The translations under genes and the position numbers were made by a program. Shown piece after piece: positions 1 to 8,263 of a stretch of 64,000 nt of DNA. Positions within the stretch are counted from its first letter, which is position 1. Each line of letters opens with the position of its first letter. Origin of the DNA: Trichomonas vaginalis G3. Taxonomy: Eukaryota > Parabasalia > Trichomonadida > Trichomonadidae. The stretch lies in assembly GCF_026262505.1 (NCBI RefSeq), contig NC_067205.1, positions 13,020,001-13,084,000 on the forward strand. Reading direction: 5' to 3'. Under the pieces are notes generated by a model that had not been told where the DNA came from, ran no database searches, and saw nothing but the letters and a program-made list of their open reading frames with translations.

Positions 1-9
1 AAAAATTTT

Positions 10-2148
10 TTACTTCATGCAATGTTTTATTTCTGTGCCGTCTTCAAGTATGCCCCAATATTTCCTTTTCGATATTACATGAACTTCGGAAAATACCTTA
101 TCTAGCTTAAAACAGCCCATCTTCTCACCGACCATACCCATTTCAATGAGTTTGTTGTATCCTTCTTCGTTCGTCATGAGTGCGTCAATGTTCTCATAGT
201 AAACCTTGACTTTGGATTTGACTTCGGAGAAGAATTTGTTGTACTCGTCAAGGACTGCCTTTGCGAACTGAGGGTAAGACCAATGTTCGACAATAGGTTT
301 TAATGTGGTTACTAAGCCACTTTGACCTTGAGTGAATTCGTACTTCAAAACAAAAGGAGAAAACCTTTCAACAAAGTTGTCGACCTTCTCATAATGTTTA
401 CTCTTCATCTCTTGAGGTTTCTTAATGGAATATCCCCATGTCGAATTCATAAGCAATTTGAGTGTCATTGCAAGTTTGGGGTTTGAAGCTTTCCTAATAT
501 CATACAGTTGTTGTATGACTTTTCCAACTGTAGAGTTCCTTCCCGGGAACTCACCATCTTAGTTTGGAATTCCAGTCGGAATATATTGGACAAACCTCAT
601 GTACGCAGCGTTAAGGTCGACATAGTATATCTTTTCATCTGAGTCGAACTTGTCGCAACCAATTGGTCCAGTTTGTGGAAATTCAAGTGAGTCTCTTATC
701 TTCTGCGAAACTTCTCCTGTTATCTCATAAACATCGTCGAAGCAACCTGTTTCATATAAAACCTTCTGACCTAACTCAGATGCTCTCCAATACAATTTGA
801 CGTCAATTGGATGTCTCAATGGAAGTTTGTTTATAGCATCTTGAAGTTCTTGCAACCTCATTGGAAGTTCTTCTGGTTCAGGTTGGTATCCGAACAATCC
901 AACTCCTTGTGGAACTGTGTACTTCTTTTGTACTAGAACTTTGTCTGGAACAACTTTTGGTCTTGCTAACAATGAAAAGTTTGTTTCGTCTTTTGGTACA
1001 AAAGTTTCTGTCAGCTTGTCATCTGGAATTGGTTCCAACAAACCTTTCTCGAAAAGAATGTTAACAGCTCTGACAATGTTGCACTTGCCTTTTCCGAACA
1101 ATGTGTTTGTAAGACTTTCGTTCAACATGAAGTGGTTGTGGACAATTACAATCTTCAACCATGGTAAGTCTTTGTCAACAACATAGTCGTCATGTGAAGA
1201 ACCTTTAGCTGTAGGTATGTTGACTCGGATATTGACATTTGCCAACGGTGCAATTTTTGCCAATTGACCTCTGAGAATGTACCTTGTCTTCACACATGAC
1301 TCAAGATACTTCATCTTCTCATCTGTAACAAGACCAGAGTTCCTGAGACATGTAAGAATGCAAGGTTCGTTGACAATTGTTTCAATTGAATTGTAAATTC
1401 CATACCTTGTCAAGTCAATGTCAGACTTATTTATGAACGGGAAGTATCCAGCATGTTGTCTGACTGCTTGAGGGTTAGGTTGGTACCATTCGAACTTGAC
1501 ACTTGCAATTCCTTCAATTGCATTCAAAATGTCTGAGTCGGAGTCAACCATTTGTTCTCTCTTTGTAGTCTTGAAAGCGTCAAGAAGTTTTGCGGCTGTT
1601 TGTTCATTGCCATGTGCATAGTAAATGTGACCATCCAAATCTGTTATGGTCAATCTGAGATTGTGTCCTTTCTTATTTCCGTCTTGTATGGCAGCAAGTA
1701 CACCCATGAAGCCTTCTTTGTTCTTTCCTTCGTCAAAGTTTACTGTAAAGGTTCGACCAGATGTAATTTGACTTCTAACTTCACGATACTTTTCATATGA
1801 ATATCTTGTTCTTTCCATGGGAGCATGTGCGTCTTCACCTTTTCCTTTTTTCCTTCTCAAAGGATGCAATTGTTCGTCATGTTTCCAATAGAATCTGGCA
1901 AAGCCGTCGTGTCCTTCAACTTGAGGTTCACTAACATCGAAAGGCATGTCCATAAGACGTTCTTCTTCTAACCTCTCTAGTCTGTTTGGATAATTGGCAC
2001 GTGCTGTTTCCAAATCCATTTCGTAGCGAAGACCAGACAATTTGTCATAGACTTTTATGGGTCTTCCCTTCCTATATTTAAAATTCTTCGAAACTCTCCA
2101 ACCATATCTTTGTAACTCTGCTTTTATTCTAGCAGACTTTCTATCCAT
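10..2148 (-). pseudogene. Family-B DNA polymerase of A, without exonuclease motifs, with an in-frame TAA
   Basis: The protein should copy element DNA, probably with a protein primer as in other Mavericks (inference). From 2148 to 562 it is open for 529 residues and ends with palm motif A (DLNAAY, about residue 511). A TAA at 559-561 follows. The same frame then stays open to 10, with motif B (KLLMNSTWGY) and a degenerate motif C (YENID instead of YxDTD). Motif order and the dHFMLNE-like N-terminal region match the polymerase of B, but no DxE, NxxxD or YxxxD exonuclease motifs are visible between them. The TAA also occurs in the copy at 41639-43793. The upstream ATG seen in C is out of frame here because one C of a C run is missing. 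Confidence 0.8.
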
Positions 2149-2247
2149 TCTATATGGGGCATTTTTATAAAAAATAAAAAAAATATTTTTTTCTTTACTT
2201 TACATAACCGCCTGCTGCCATAAGTCTTTGACGCCAACCCATACCAG

Positions 2248-2778
2248 CTAATGAAGGTTGACTTGGTTTAGTTTGGAAACTAAACTTTGGTTTTGGTTTA
2301 TCTTCAGTTTTTGGTTTTCCTTCTTCTTCGGTTTTTCGTCACTTTTCGGTTCCTCTGACTTTACTTCACTTGCAGGAACAGTTGTGTCGTCAACATCTTC
2401 ATAAATATCATATGCCATTTGTTTTTGTTTTCCTTTCAACTTTTTGTGTTTGTTGTAAAGTTTAGAATATTTCGACTCTAAGTCAATGAGATGTTCTATA
2501 ATGAACTGTTGGTCAGTGAAGTAAACTTTCCCATCTGTTGTCTCGAAAGCTCCTTCAGACTTCAATATTTTATTTGTGAGAGTCTGTTTCTTTTTTGAGA
2601 TACTTGCCGTTCCATTTTTATGAAAAGTGACTTTGTAGTTAGGATTTGAGTTACCAGATCTGGCACTTTCTATTATTGAATTTTTCTCTTCATCTGTAAG
2701 TTCTTTGACAGGTTTTGACAATGGTTCTGAACTTTTTGTTTGTGGTGTCAAATCTACCGTTTCAACTTCTTCAGTCAT
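2248..2778 (-). CDS. Charged protein of A, C-terminally frameshifted
   Basis: No function recognised. The 176-residue product has an acidic, low-complexity N-terminus, a short compact part (SIIESARSGN to SISKKKQ, about residues 34-65) and a Lys/Glu-rich tail. The compact part resembles 29514 and 32066 in element B, which share an 'I..ARsG..p.Y.V....dG.i.irKkk' pattern, so this is a small Maverick-wide family. Compared with the 194-residue copy at 41024-41608, a small deletion near 2330 shifts the frame and replaces the last ~45 residues. The start follows the T-rich plus TATGAAATG-like promoter seen at other genes of the element. Confidence 0.65.
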   Translation of the reverse strand: MTEEVETVDLTPQTKSSEPLSKPVKELTDEEKNSIIESARSGNSNPNYKVTFHKNGTASISKKKQTLTNKILKSEGAFETTDGKVYFTDQQFIIEHLIDLESKYSKLYNKHKKLKGKQKQMAYDIYEDVDDTTVPASEVKSEEPKSDEKPKKKENQKLKINQNQSLVSKLNQVNLH

Positions 2779-2797
2779 TTCATCTCAGTAAAAAATT

Positions 2798-2962
2798 TTA
2801 ATTTGGTTTGTTTTCAACTGGTTGTTGTTGTGGAGGTGGGATGGTTCCTTTAATAATATCATTCAGTTTCACATGCTGAGCCTGACTATATGGTATCGGT
2901 TTAAATGCTGGAAGCCGACAAATCCATCTTGAACTCATTTGTCTCAATGCCGCATTGTTCAT
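2798..2962 (-). CDS. Small basic protein of A (54 aa)
   Basis: This is a short ORF of unknown function, supported by its counterpart at 40852-41004 and by the promoter-like TTTTTTATTGAGATGAA before the start. The first ~22 residues (MNNAALRQ, then RWICRLPAFKP) and the last few (QPVENKPN) are shared with the other copy. The middle differs completely, one of several such divergent islands between A and C. It lies in a row of small minus-strand genes between the polymerase side and the integrase, where small virion proteins might be expected (inference). Confidence 0.5.
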   Translation of the reverse strand: MNNAALRQMSSRWICRLPAFKPIPYSQAQHVKLNDIIKGTIPPPQQQPVENKPN

Positions 2963-2981
2963 TTCATCTCAATAAAAAACT

Positions 2982-3383
2982 TTACATTCCCCACGTTTGA
3001 GGCGGTTGAGGTTGGTTATTGTTTACCCACTGTTGTGCATGGTTATATCCTCTGTTAAAGAATCTTTCACCTTGGTTCATATAATTTCCTGCTTGGTTAT
3101 AGTATTCATTTGCTTTGTTATAATAATTTCCTGCTTGTCTTCCTACATTGTCCATCCATCCTTGAACTTTTCCTCTTGTTTCAGGATTTGGAATAAGGTT
3201 TGTTGCATCTCGTGCTACATCCCAACCTTTCTGTACAGTTTGTATAATAGGTTGTGCTTTCTCTTTAAGTATACCTAATGTACTCAAAATCTTCCTTCCA
3301 ACTCCAAGTGCACCTCTGGCTATTGTTCCCACTGCGGGCAAAAATCTGGATGCAACTCCTGCTAATGCGCCAAATAAACCCAT
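2982..3383 (-). CDS. Amphipathic basic protein, candidate minor virion protein (A)
   Basis: The 133-residue protein starts with a glycine/alanine-rich amphipathic stretch (MGLFGALAGVASRFLP), followed by a helical middle and a C-terminal region of NYYNQA-type tandem repeats rich in Asn, Gln and Tyr, ending in a proline-rich tail. Nearly identical to 40431-40832. A short N-terminal amphipathic helix is reminiscent of membrane-active minor capsid proteins such as adenovirus VI, but this is only an analogy of composition. It diverges from the integrase gene at 3402 with 18 bp between them, so the two share a tiny bidirectional promoter region. Confidence 0.6.
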   Translation of the reverse strand: MGLFGALAGVASRFLPAVGTIARGALGVGRKILSTLGILKEKAQPIIQTVQKGWDVARDATNLIPNPETRGKVQGWMDNVGRQAGNYYNKANEYYNQAGNYMNQGERFFNRGYNHAQQWVNNNQPQPPQTWGM

Positions 3384-3401
3384 TTCTTATAGGGTAAAAA
3401 A

Positions 3402-4356
3402 TGACGAATCCAAACAAGGACCCCTATGTTTCTAAGGCAACAAAAAAAGCACTCATGATAAAAATCTTTAGTTCAACACCAAATGCTTGGTTTATGGATA
3501 TCTTGGAAAACATTCCGAGGTATAGAGAAGATGGACCACCTGGTTAATATTTGTCGGTCAAAACACAAGATACTGTGAAGCCATACCATTACAGTCCAAA
3601 AATATTTTAGATGTGAAAACTGCTTTGACAATATTCGTTGACAAATACCATCCAACAAAACTGACATCTGACTGTGAAAGTTCTTTCAAATCAGATGATG
3701 TAAAAAACTATCTGCGTTCAAAAAATGTAAACCAATATTTCATTGTCGACCAAAACCATTCTGCTCTTGGTGTCATTGACGGATGTATAAAAATGTTAAG
3801 AGACTTAAACCAACCACAAGGTGGTGAAGCAAATGAAATGTCATATGACGACAAGTATAGACACTTCTCCCAGGCAAAGATGAGACAAGTTTTAAATATT
3901 TACAATAACCGTAAACAAAAAGGTTTGGGAAACCACTCCCCCGAAGAAATGAAAAACAACCCTGACTTAGAGAAAGACTATATATTTAATAATTTAGTCA
4001 AAAGAGACAAACAAGAAAGAATGCCGGGCTTCAAACTTCAGAAAGGTGACAAAGTAAAAATAGAAATACCCAAACGCGACCCATATGAAAATACTATTGA
4101 CTATGACAACAATGGGAACCCGACAGGTACTCACATTCGTGTTCGTAAAAATAGAAGAAAGTATACAAGAGAATATTATGAAGTTTTAGGCAAACATGGC
4201 AAAATGTACACACTGCAAGCAGAAGATAAAACTACTATTGTCAGACCTCGTTTCAAACTTGTCAAAGTTCAAGGTGGTATACTTTCAAAAACAGTTCCTA
4301 ACAAATATAAGACAACTCCAGACGAATATGCTAAAGAAGTTGAAAATGACGACTAA
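3402..4356 (+). pseudogene. Retroviral-type integrase of A (frameshifted in N-terminal half)
   Basis: The enzyme would insert the element into the genome by DDE chemistry. The ATG at 3402 opens a frame that breaks near 3540, where this copy lacks 4 bases relative to 40413-39455. The frame is open again from 3613 to 4356 and contains LTSD (second catalytic Asp) and, exactly 35 residues later, VID (Asp where Glu is usual). A C-terminal basic, SH3-like tail follows (RVRKNRRKYTREYYEV). The copy in C is intact where this one is broken and is broken where this one is intact. The stop overlaps the stop of the convergent fibre gene by 4 bases. Confidence 0.8.
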
Positions 4357-5453
4357 GCAATTCTATACCATGCGTAAACTGTCATGTAAGGTGGCATGTA
4401 TTCTTTACTTTGTCCCGTTGTATGTGTATATCCTGTAACGAAATGTGTATGGATTCCTTCTCCCTGCGTGTCACTCCAGTAACAATTTATAGCAAACTTA
4501 ACGTCGTCTTTAACATCATATCCTTGACCTTTTGTCATTCCTGACCAATCCCAATATCTATGCTTATGCCAACCTGATTGAGATGTAGTTAATCTTATGT
4601 AATGACTGTGTGCAGGTAAATTTTCACCCGAAATCGTTTTACTTCCACCTGTTTCCTTTGAAGAGTTTGCACAATACAAAAACATGTCGACTATTTGAGT
4701 CCAAGTTCCAAAACCAAGTACTACTTCTGGTCTGGTAGAGTTCATTGAAACATATAATGAGCCAACCGGGTAAATAAGATTCGGCAAAATTTGTTTAAGC
4801 ACATTGACTTCCTGTCTTAGATGCATAATGTCATCTAACTTTTCTTGAAGTTCATTTACGTCAGAGATGTTATGTGTATGAGTCTTATTTGCTTTAGTGT
4901 TTAAGGTTTCTTGTAAGTTTGTAATATCAGATATAGAATGTGTATGAGTCTTATTTGCTTTTGTCTCTAATGTTTCTTGTAAGTTTGTAATATCAGATAT
5001 ATAATGTGTATGAGTCTTTTTAGAATATTCGTTTTCAGCTCTTGTCACTTCACTTGACATTTTATTGTCAACATATGTTTTGTCTGCTAGTTCAGGATGA
5101 GTATGTTCTTTTGTTGCATAAGCATTGTTAGCTCTTGTCACTTCACTTGACATTTTATTGTCAACATATGTTTTGTCTGCTTTGTTGTCAACATCTGCTT
5201 TCAAAAGAAGTTCATTTATAGGTTTCTCGTTTAAAGTTCCTTTTGTTGGATTTATACAGACAGTATTGTTTTTATTGTCTTGAAACAGAAACTCATCTGT
5301 CATAGGGTTTATTGTCAGTTTTAGGTTTCCTTCTTTCAATGACTCAGATATTTTAGCATAGTTTGAAAAGTTTGTTGTGTTCTTATTTAGAGCTTGCATA
5401 ATGAGTTGTCGGTTGTGTTGTATTTCTCTCATAGACGCTGTTTCATTTGACAT
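4353..5453 (-). CDS. Phage-like tail-collar fibre protein (A)
   Basis: The 366-residue protein looks like a trimeric receptor-binding fibre. An N-terminal ~92-residue region is followed by repeated coiled or shaft segments of the type HTHSISDITNLQETL and KADKTYVDNKM. A C-terminal domain has YPVGSLYVSM, GGSKTISGENLPAHSH and several HxH pairs (HTH, HKH), as in phage tail-collar and short-fibre receptor domains that bind metal. Such repeats are characteristic of phage fibres. Its N- and C-terminal parts are nearly identical to 37590-39458 but the middle is much shorter and unrelated in detail. It is head-to-head with 5472. Confidence 0.8.
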   Translation of the reverse strand: MSNETASMREIQHNRQLIMQALNKNTTNFSNYAKISESLKEGNLKLTINPMTDEFLFQDNKNNTVCINPTKGTLNEKPINELLLKADVDNKADKTYVDNKMSSEVTRANNAYATKEHTHPELADKTYVDNKMSSEVTRAENEYSKKTHTHYISDITNLQETLETKANKTHTHSISDITNLQETLNTKANKTHTHNISDVNELQEKLDDIMHLRQEVNVLKQILPNLIYPVGSLYVSMNSTRPEVVLGFGTWTQIVDMFLYCANSSKETGGSKTISGENLPAHSHYIRLTTSQSGWHKHRYWDWSGMTKGQGYDVKDDVKFAINCYWSDTQGEGIHTHFVTGYTHTTGQSKEYMPPYMTVYAWYRIA

Positions 5454-5471
5454 TTTTATTATAGATAAAAT

Positions 5472-6320
5472 ATGCTTCCAATAGAAAAAGAAAATTCTAG
5501 AGTTGCTACAACTAAACCATTAGATGAACTTTTTACTAATGTCGGTCAAAAGGTTGACATAGACAATCTAAAGCATGAAGGCTATCGTTTTGACTACCCA
5601 TTAAGATGGTTAAGAGACCCATCCGTCACAAAAGCTATTGGCTTTCGTAGAATGAAGTTTGTCTCACAAGTTCAAACAGGTTTTCCATGTATGGTCGGTT
5701 TTGAAGTTCGATACTATAACAAAGAAAAACGTATGTATGAGAAATTTGAACAAGGAAAACTTTTACAAGTTAATTTGCTTATAAACTTAGAAACAACTCT
5801 TCAAGCTTTTCAAGAAAAAATAAACGATATCTATATTGAATATGCAAACCAGTATAACATTGACGAAGGAGAATACCATCTCGATATTATTTATGACAGG
5901 AAAAATGCAACTGTTAAAATCAATAAAATAGAAGACCTTGGAGAAAACGTTTATATTTCTACAAAATATAACAACTTGGCATGGTATAGATTTATGAGGA
6001 TGTTAAATCAGCCTGCAGCATATCCAGTACACCCGGACTATTATGAAGTCGAAAACCCTAATGGAACATATGAAAATGTTTTCGACCCAGATGCTATTAT
6101 TGTTCATGCTTCATTTTCTGGTGCGCAAAACTCTTTCTTATGTCTGATGAATGACTTTTACGAAAAACCTACAAAGTTATATGAACCGCCGAGTGGAAGT
6201 ATTTCAGACTTTCAAGTATGGTTTACTACAGATGGAAGAAAAAGAATAATTCCATTATACCATGCGTTTTACTTAGAACTTAATTTCATATACAACTACT
6301 ATCGAACGATAAAAATATAA
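5472..6320 (+). CDS. Conserved Maverick structural-type protein (A), intact copy
   Basis: The 282-residue protein belongs to a family with members at 12567 and 28330 (element B) and 36723 (C). Shared features are a YPLRWLRDPS-like motif near residue 45, an FSGAQNSFLCLxN(D/Y) motif near 210, and a C-terminal 'DGrkriIPLYxaFyLEL' segment. It carries no enzyme motif. A virion role is inferred from its constant presence and its pairing with the fibre gene, with which it shares an 18-bp divergent promoter. Residues ~1-66 and ~190-282 match the C copy almost exactly, while the middle is strongly divergent. ATG follows TTTTATT...GATAAAAT. Confidence 0.65.
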   Translation: MLPIEKENSRVATTKPLDELFTNVGQKVDIDNLKHEGYRFDYPLRWLRDPSVTKAIGFRRMKFVSQVQTGFPCMVGFEVRYYNKEKRMYEKFEQGKLLQVNLLINLETTLQAFQEKINDIYIEYANQYNIDEGEYHLDIIYDRKNATVKINKIEDLGENVYISTKYNNLAWYRFMRMLNQPAAYPVHPDYYEVENPNGTYENVFDPDAIIVHASFSGAQNSFLCLMNDFYEKPTKLYEPPSGSISDFQVWFTTDGRKRIIPLYHAFYLELNFIYNYYRTIKI

Positions 6321-6324
6321 TTTT

Positions 6325-6567
6325 TTAATACGGTTGAGGTGTTGGATTTGGTTGCCAACTAGACTGTGGTGCAGGTTCAGGTTGTTGTATAACAGGGGCT
6401 TGTTCTTCTGGTTCAGGGTCTTTAGGTATAATACCAACGAACTGACCTACTCTTTTACCAATATTTTTGACACCGTTCCAAATTCCTCTTCCTACGGTTT
6501 TGACGCCATTCCATATACCTCTTCCAACTCTTCTGAAGAAGTTTCCAATACTACTGAAGAAACCCAT
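6325..6567 (-). CDS. Cationic amphipathic peptide-like protein with 11-residue repeats (A)
   Basis: The 80-residue protein has an N-terminal half made of aromatic, glycine and basic residues (FFSSIGNFFRRV), then two successive copies of GRGIWNGVK(T/N)(V/I) and a related third (GKRVGQFV). Eleven-residue periodicity suits a long amphipathic helix lying on a membrane. The C-terminal half is proline/glutamine-rich. Identical in sequence to 36476-36718. A membrane-disrupting or membrane-anchoring virion component is plausible but unproven. The ATG is preceded by TTTTTACACGTAGTAAA, which fits the element promoter pattern. Confidence 0.6.
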   Translation of the reverse strand: MGFFSSIGNFFRRVGRGIWNGVKTVGRGIWNGVKNIGKRVGQFVGIIPKDPEPEEQAPVIQQPEPAPQSSWQPNPTPQPY

Positions 6568-6585
6568 TTTACTACGTGTAAAAAT

Positions 6586-6948
6586 CTAATGTCCACCTAG
6601 TCTTTTGCGTTTCCTGTTGAGTTCCATAGCATTCTTTAACTGGAGCTCATACATTCTGTTTCTCCTCTGGTAGAAAACATATTCTGGGTCAACTCCTGTG
6701 TTCGCGTCATCTGCATAAAGTTGTTTATATCCCACTTCAGGGTTTGTATAAAACTCTTTCCATCTCATATTTGCATACCATGGTGGCAAACCTAACGCAG
6801 CGTCATTTGACATGGCAGTTTGCATTTGTACATCTGTTGGCACTTGACCATAGTTTGCCATTGCAGTTTGTATTCTAACTTCATTTGGAATATTCTCTGG
6901 GTTTGGTTGTCCAGGTTGCTGTGCATTCGCTAAGTTCTGTGCGTCCAT
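6586..6948 (-). CDS. Hypothetical conserved Maverick protein, 120 aa (A)
   Basis: No function recognised. The N-terminal third is rich in Asn, Gln and Pro, with two similar segments (RIQTAMANYGQVPTDV and MQTAMSNDAAL). The middle has LPPWYANMRWKEFY, and the C-terminus is basic (NRKRKRLGGH). Identical to 36095-36457, which argues for a real gene or very recent duplication. Upstream lies TATTTTTATCTAATATTAA, one of the clearest copies of the promoter-like motif. The gene sits between the amphipathic protein and the methyltransferase on the same strand. Confidence 0.6.
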   Translation of the reverse strand: MDAQNLANAQQPGQPNPENIPNEVRIQTAMANYGQVPTDVQMQTAMSNDAALGLPPWYANMRWKEFYTNPEVGYKQLYADDANTGVDPEYVFYQRRNRMYELQLKNAMELNRKRKRLGGH

Positions 6949-6972
6949 TTAATATTAGATAAAAATATCTAT

Positions 6973-7103
6973 TACGAGTACATATGCTGAACATTTGCAG
7001 GCATTGGTTCATCTTCATATTCTCTGTACTTTTCTGCCACGTCAAATAAATAAATGACACAATGGCAAAAACCTAAAACAAGTAGTCCTATTTCAAACCA
7101 CAT
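6973..7103 (-). pseudogene. Small membrane protein copy (A), probably frameshifted
   Basis: This matches the 43-codon ORF at 35940-36071, which has one hydrophobic segment (GLLVLGFFHCVIYLF) and an acidic tail. By my count this copy is one base shorter, so its frame is probably broken. Its ATG lies inside the last codons of the methyltransferase in another frame. Confidence 0.35.
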
Positions 7104-7905
7104 TTACTTACTAATAAAATTTCTTTGTTATGACACTTTCTCCAGTTTATGGGACCTCTCTCATACTCTATCTTGTCATATCTAAACTCATAGTCATGTA
7201 TGTCTTCTAACCATCTCATAACGGTTTCCAAACCACTTTTATCGGATGTAAAGTAAAAGCATGGATGGTTATGTATAACGTCTAAAGTTTCTAAAGAGTC
7301 TCTCAAAGTCCAGTCTACTTGGTATTGAAAATCCCATGTGTTATAGAACGGCGGGTCCACTATAAAGAAAACATTTTCCTTGTCTTTATATTTTTCATAC
7401 AACTCTGTCCAATGACATCTCACAAACTCTATACCCTCAATATATTTTTCTATGTCCTCTTTGAAAACATTTGTATAGTTAAGATATAAAACTTTTGACA
7501 TAAGTGTTTCAATGTCATGAACTCTTATAGCACCACTATATAATAGTCTAGCAGATATACTATCCCAGTCTATATATTCTGCTTGTTTCAAAACCTCTCT
7601 CACAATATCTTTCTTATCTAACGGTATACGTTCCATTTTACCTATCTGAATCTTTTCTTTCAACTCAGTCAATATATTGTTTGTGTCTGGAATATGTTTG
7701 AGACGGTCCATATAGTTGTCGAAGTCATTGCATATAATCTTGAGTCTGGGAATATTGTATGGCACAAATGGGATATATAGAAACTTCCACCGAACAAATC
7801 TACAAATGTTAGACGATTCGGTAGTTTCTTAAGTTCTCTCAATATAATATCTTCACATCTACTCTTATTTCCAAAAAATGGTAACGGAGGTTTAGTAAAA
7901 TTCAT
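7088..7905 (-). pseudogene. D12-class DNA adenine methyltransferase (A), one frameshift
   Basis: The family transfers a methyl group from S-adenosylmethionine to N6 of adenine in DNA. The N-terminal reading frame (7905-7669) has PLPFFGNKSR, a variant of the SAM-binding PxPxxGGK start, and FVDLFGGS (motif I). The second frame (7765-7088) has VDPPFY (motif IV, DPPY-type). The two frames join near 7740, where this copy has CTCAAG against CTCAAAG in C, a one-base loss. Without that lesion the length would be about 270 residues, usual for Dam-like enzymes. It may mark element DNA or affect host 6mA (inference). Confidence 0.8.
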
Positions 7906-7917
7906 TTATATATAATA

Positions 7918-8030
7918 ATAAAAATGTTTTTACCCGAAAAGTGACAAAAAAGTGACAAAACATGAAAACATATATATATTGTGAAAAGTGATACAAAAAG
8001 TGATATTTAAAAAGTGACACCATTCATATG
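7918..8030. repeat. Subterminal AAAGTGA(C/T)A iterons of A
   Basis: Between the methyltransferase start and the terminus, AAAGTGACA or AAAGTGATA occurs about five times in the same orientation within ~100 bp (7936, 7947, 7984, 7995 and 8010 regions). The copies are mirrored at 34200-34310. Repeats next to a Maverick end could bind a replication or transcription protein; the function is not shown. Confidence 0.6.
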
Positions 8031-8084
8031 ATGTAAATAACAACGGTTTTGGTTTTGTCACCGGCTGGTCGGCTGGGGTTCGGT

Positions 8085-8160
8085 CCTCCTCTTGGGTCTT
8101 GGGCAAAATTTTTAGGGGCTAGAGGGCGCAACGCGCCTGGAAGCCCCACTCACCTGACCT
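8085..8160. repeat. Terminal sequence of Maverick A with internal hairpin
   Basis: The end reads, from outside inward on the minus strand, AGGTCAGGTGAGTGGGG and then a small palindrome GGCGCGTTGCGCC. The same architecture is at 33028, 34073, 60191 and 61397. Outside it begins the flank shared with the MULE (AGAATTATAAC). Confidence 0.8.
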
Positions 8161-8263
8161 AGAATTATAACAAAATTCATTAATTTCTAACATATACGTA
8201 TCTAACAATTCATTTGGAATTTCAAACGATCTTAAATATGTAATTGAATTTTGTATCTTCTCA
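8161..8263. other. MULE 3' flank next to the Maverick A end
   Basis: Noncoding AT-rich sequence between the Maverick end and the transposase stop. It is repeated inverted at 33935-34072. Nothing else is recognisable in it. Confidence 0.6.

Larger units (their letters stand above)
1..8160 (-). mobile_element. Maverick/Polinton A (partial, one terminus present)
   Basis: This is the end of a Maverick element; the rest lies beyond the left edge. The terminus at 8160 reads, on the minus strand, AGGTCAGGTGAGTGGGG, as at 34073 and closely as at 33028, 60191 (reversed) and 61397. Its genes (polymerase, rve integrase, phage-like fibre, small amphipathic proteins, adenine methyltransferase) are the same set as the left part of element C. 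The family assignment follows from integrase plus family-B polymerase plus virion-like genes. The exact target duplication cannot be seen. Confidence 0.85.

Noticed and set aside
4196-4438. 80-codon ORF overlapping the integrase
   Set aside because: A shadow frame of the integrase 3' end; the mirrored copy at 39373-39615 is likewise explained by the real gene.
6334-6600. 88-codon plus-strand ORF opposite the amphipathic protein
   Set aside because: Antisense to 6325-6567; its conservation in the other arm follows from the conserved sense gene and recent duplication.
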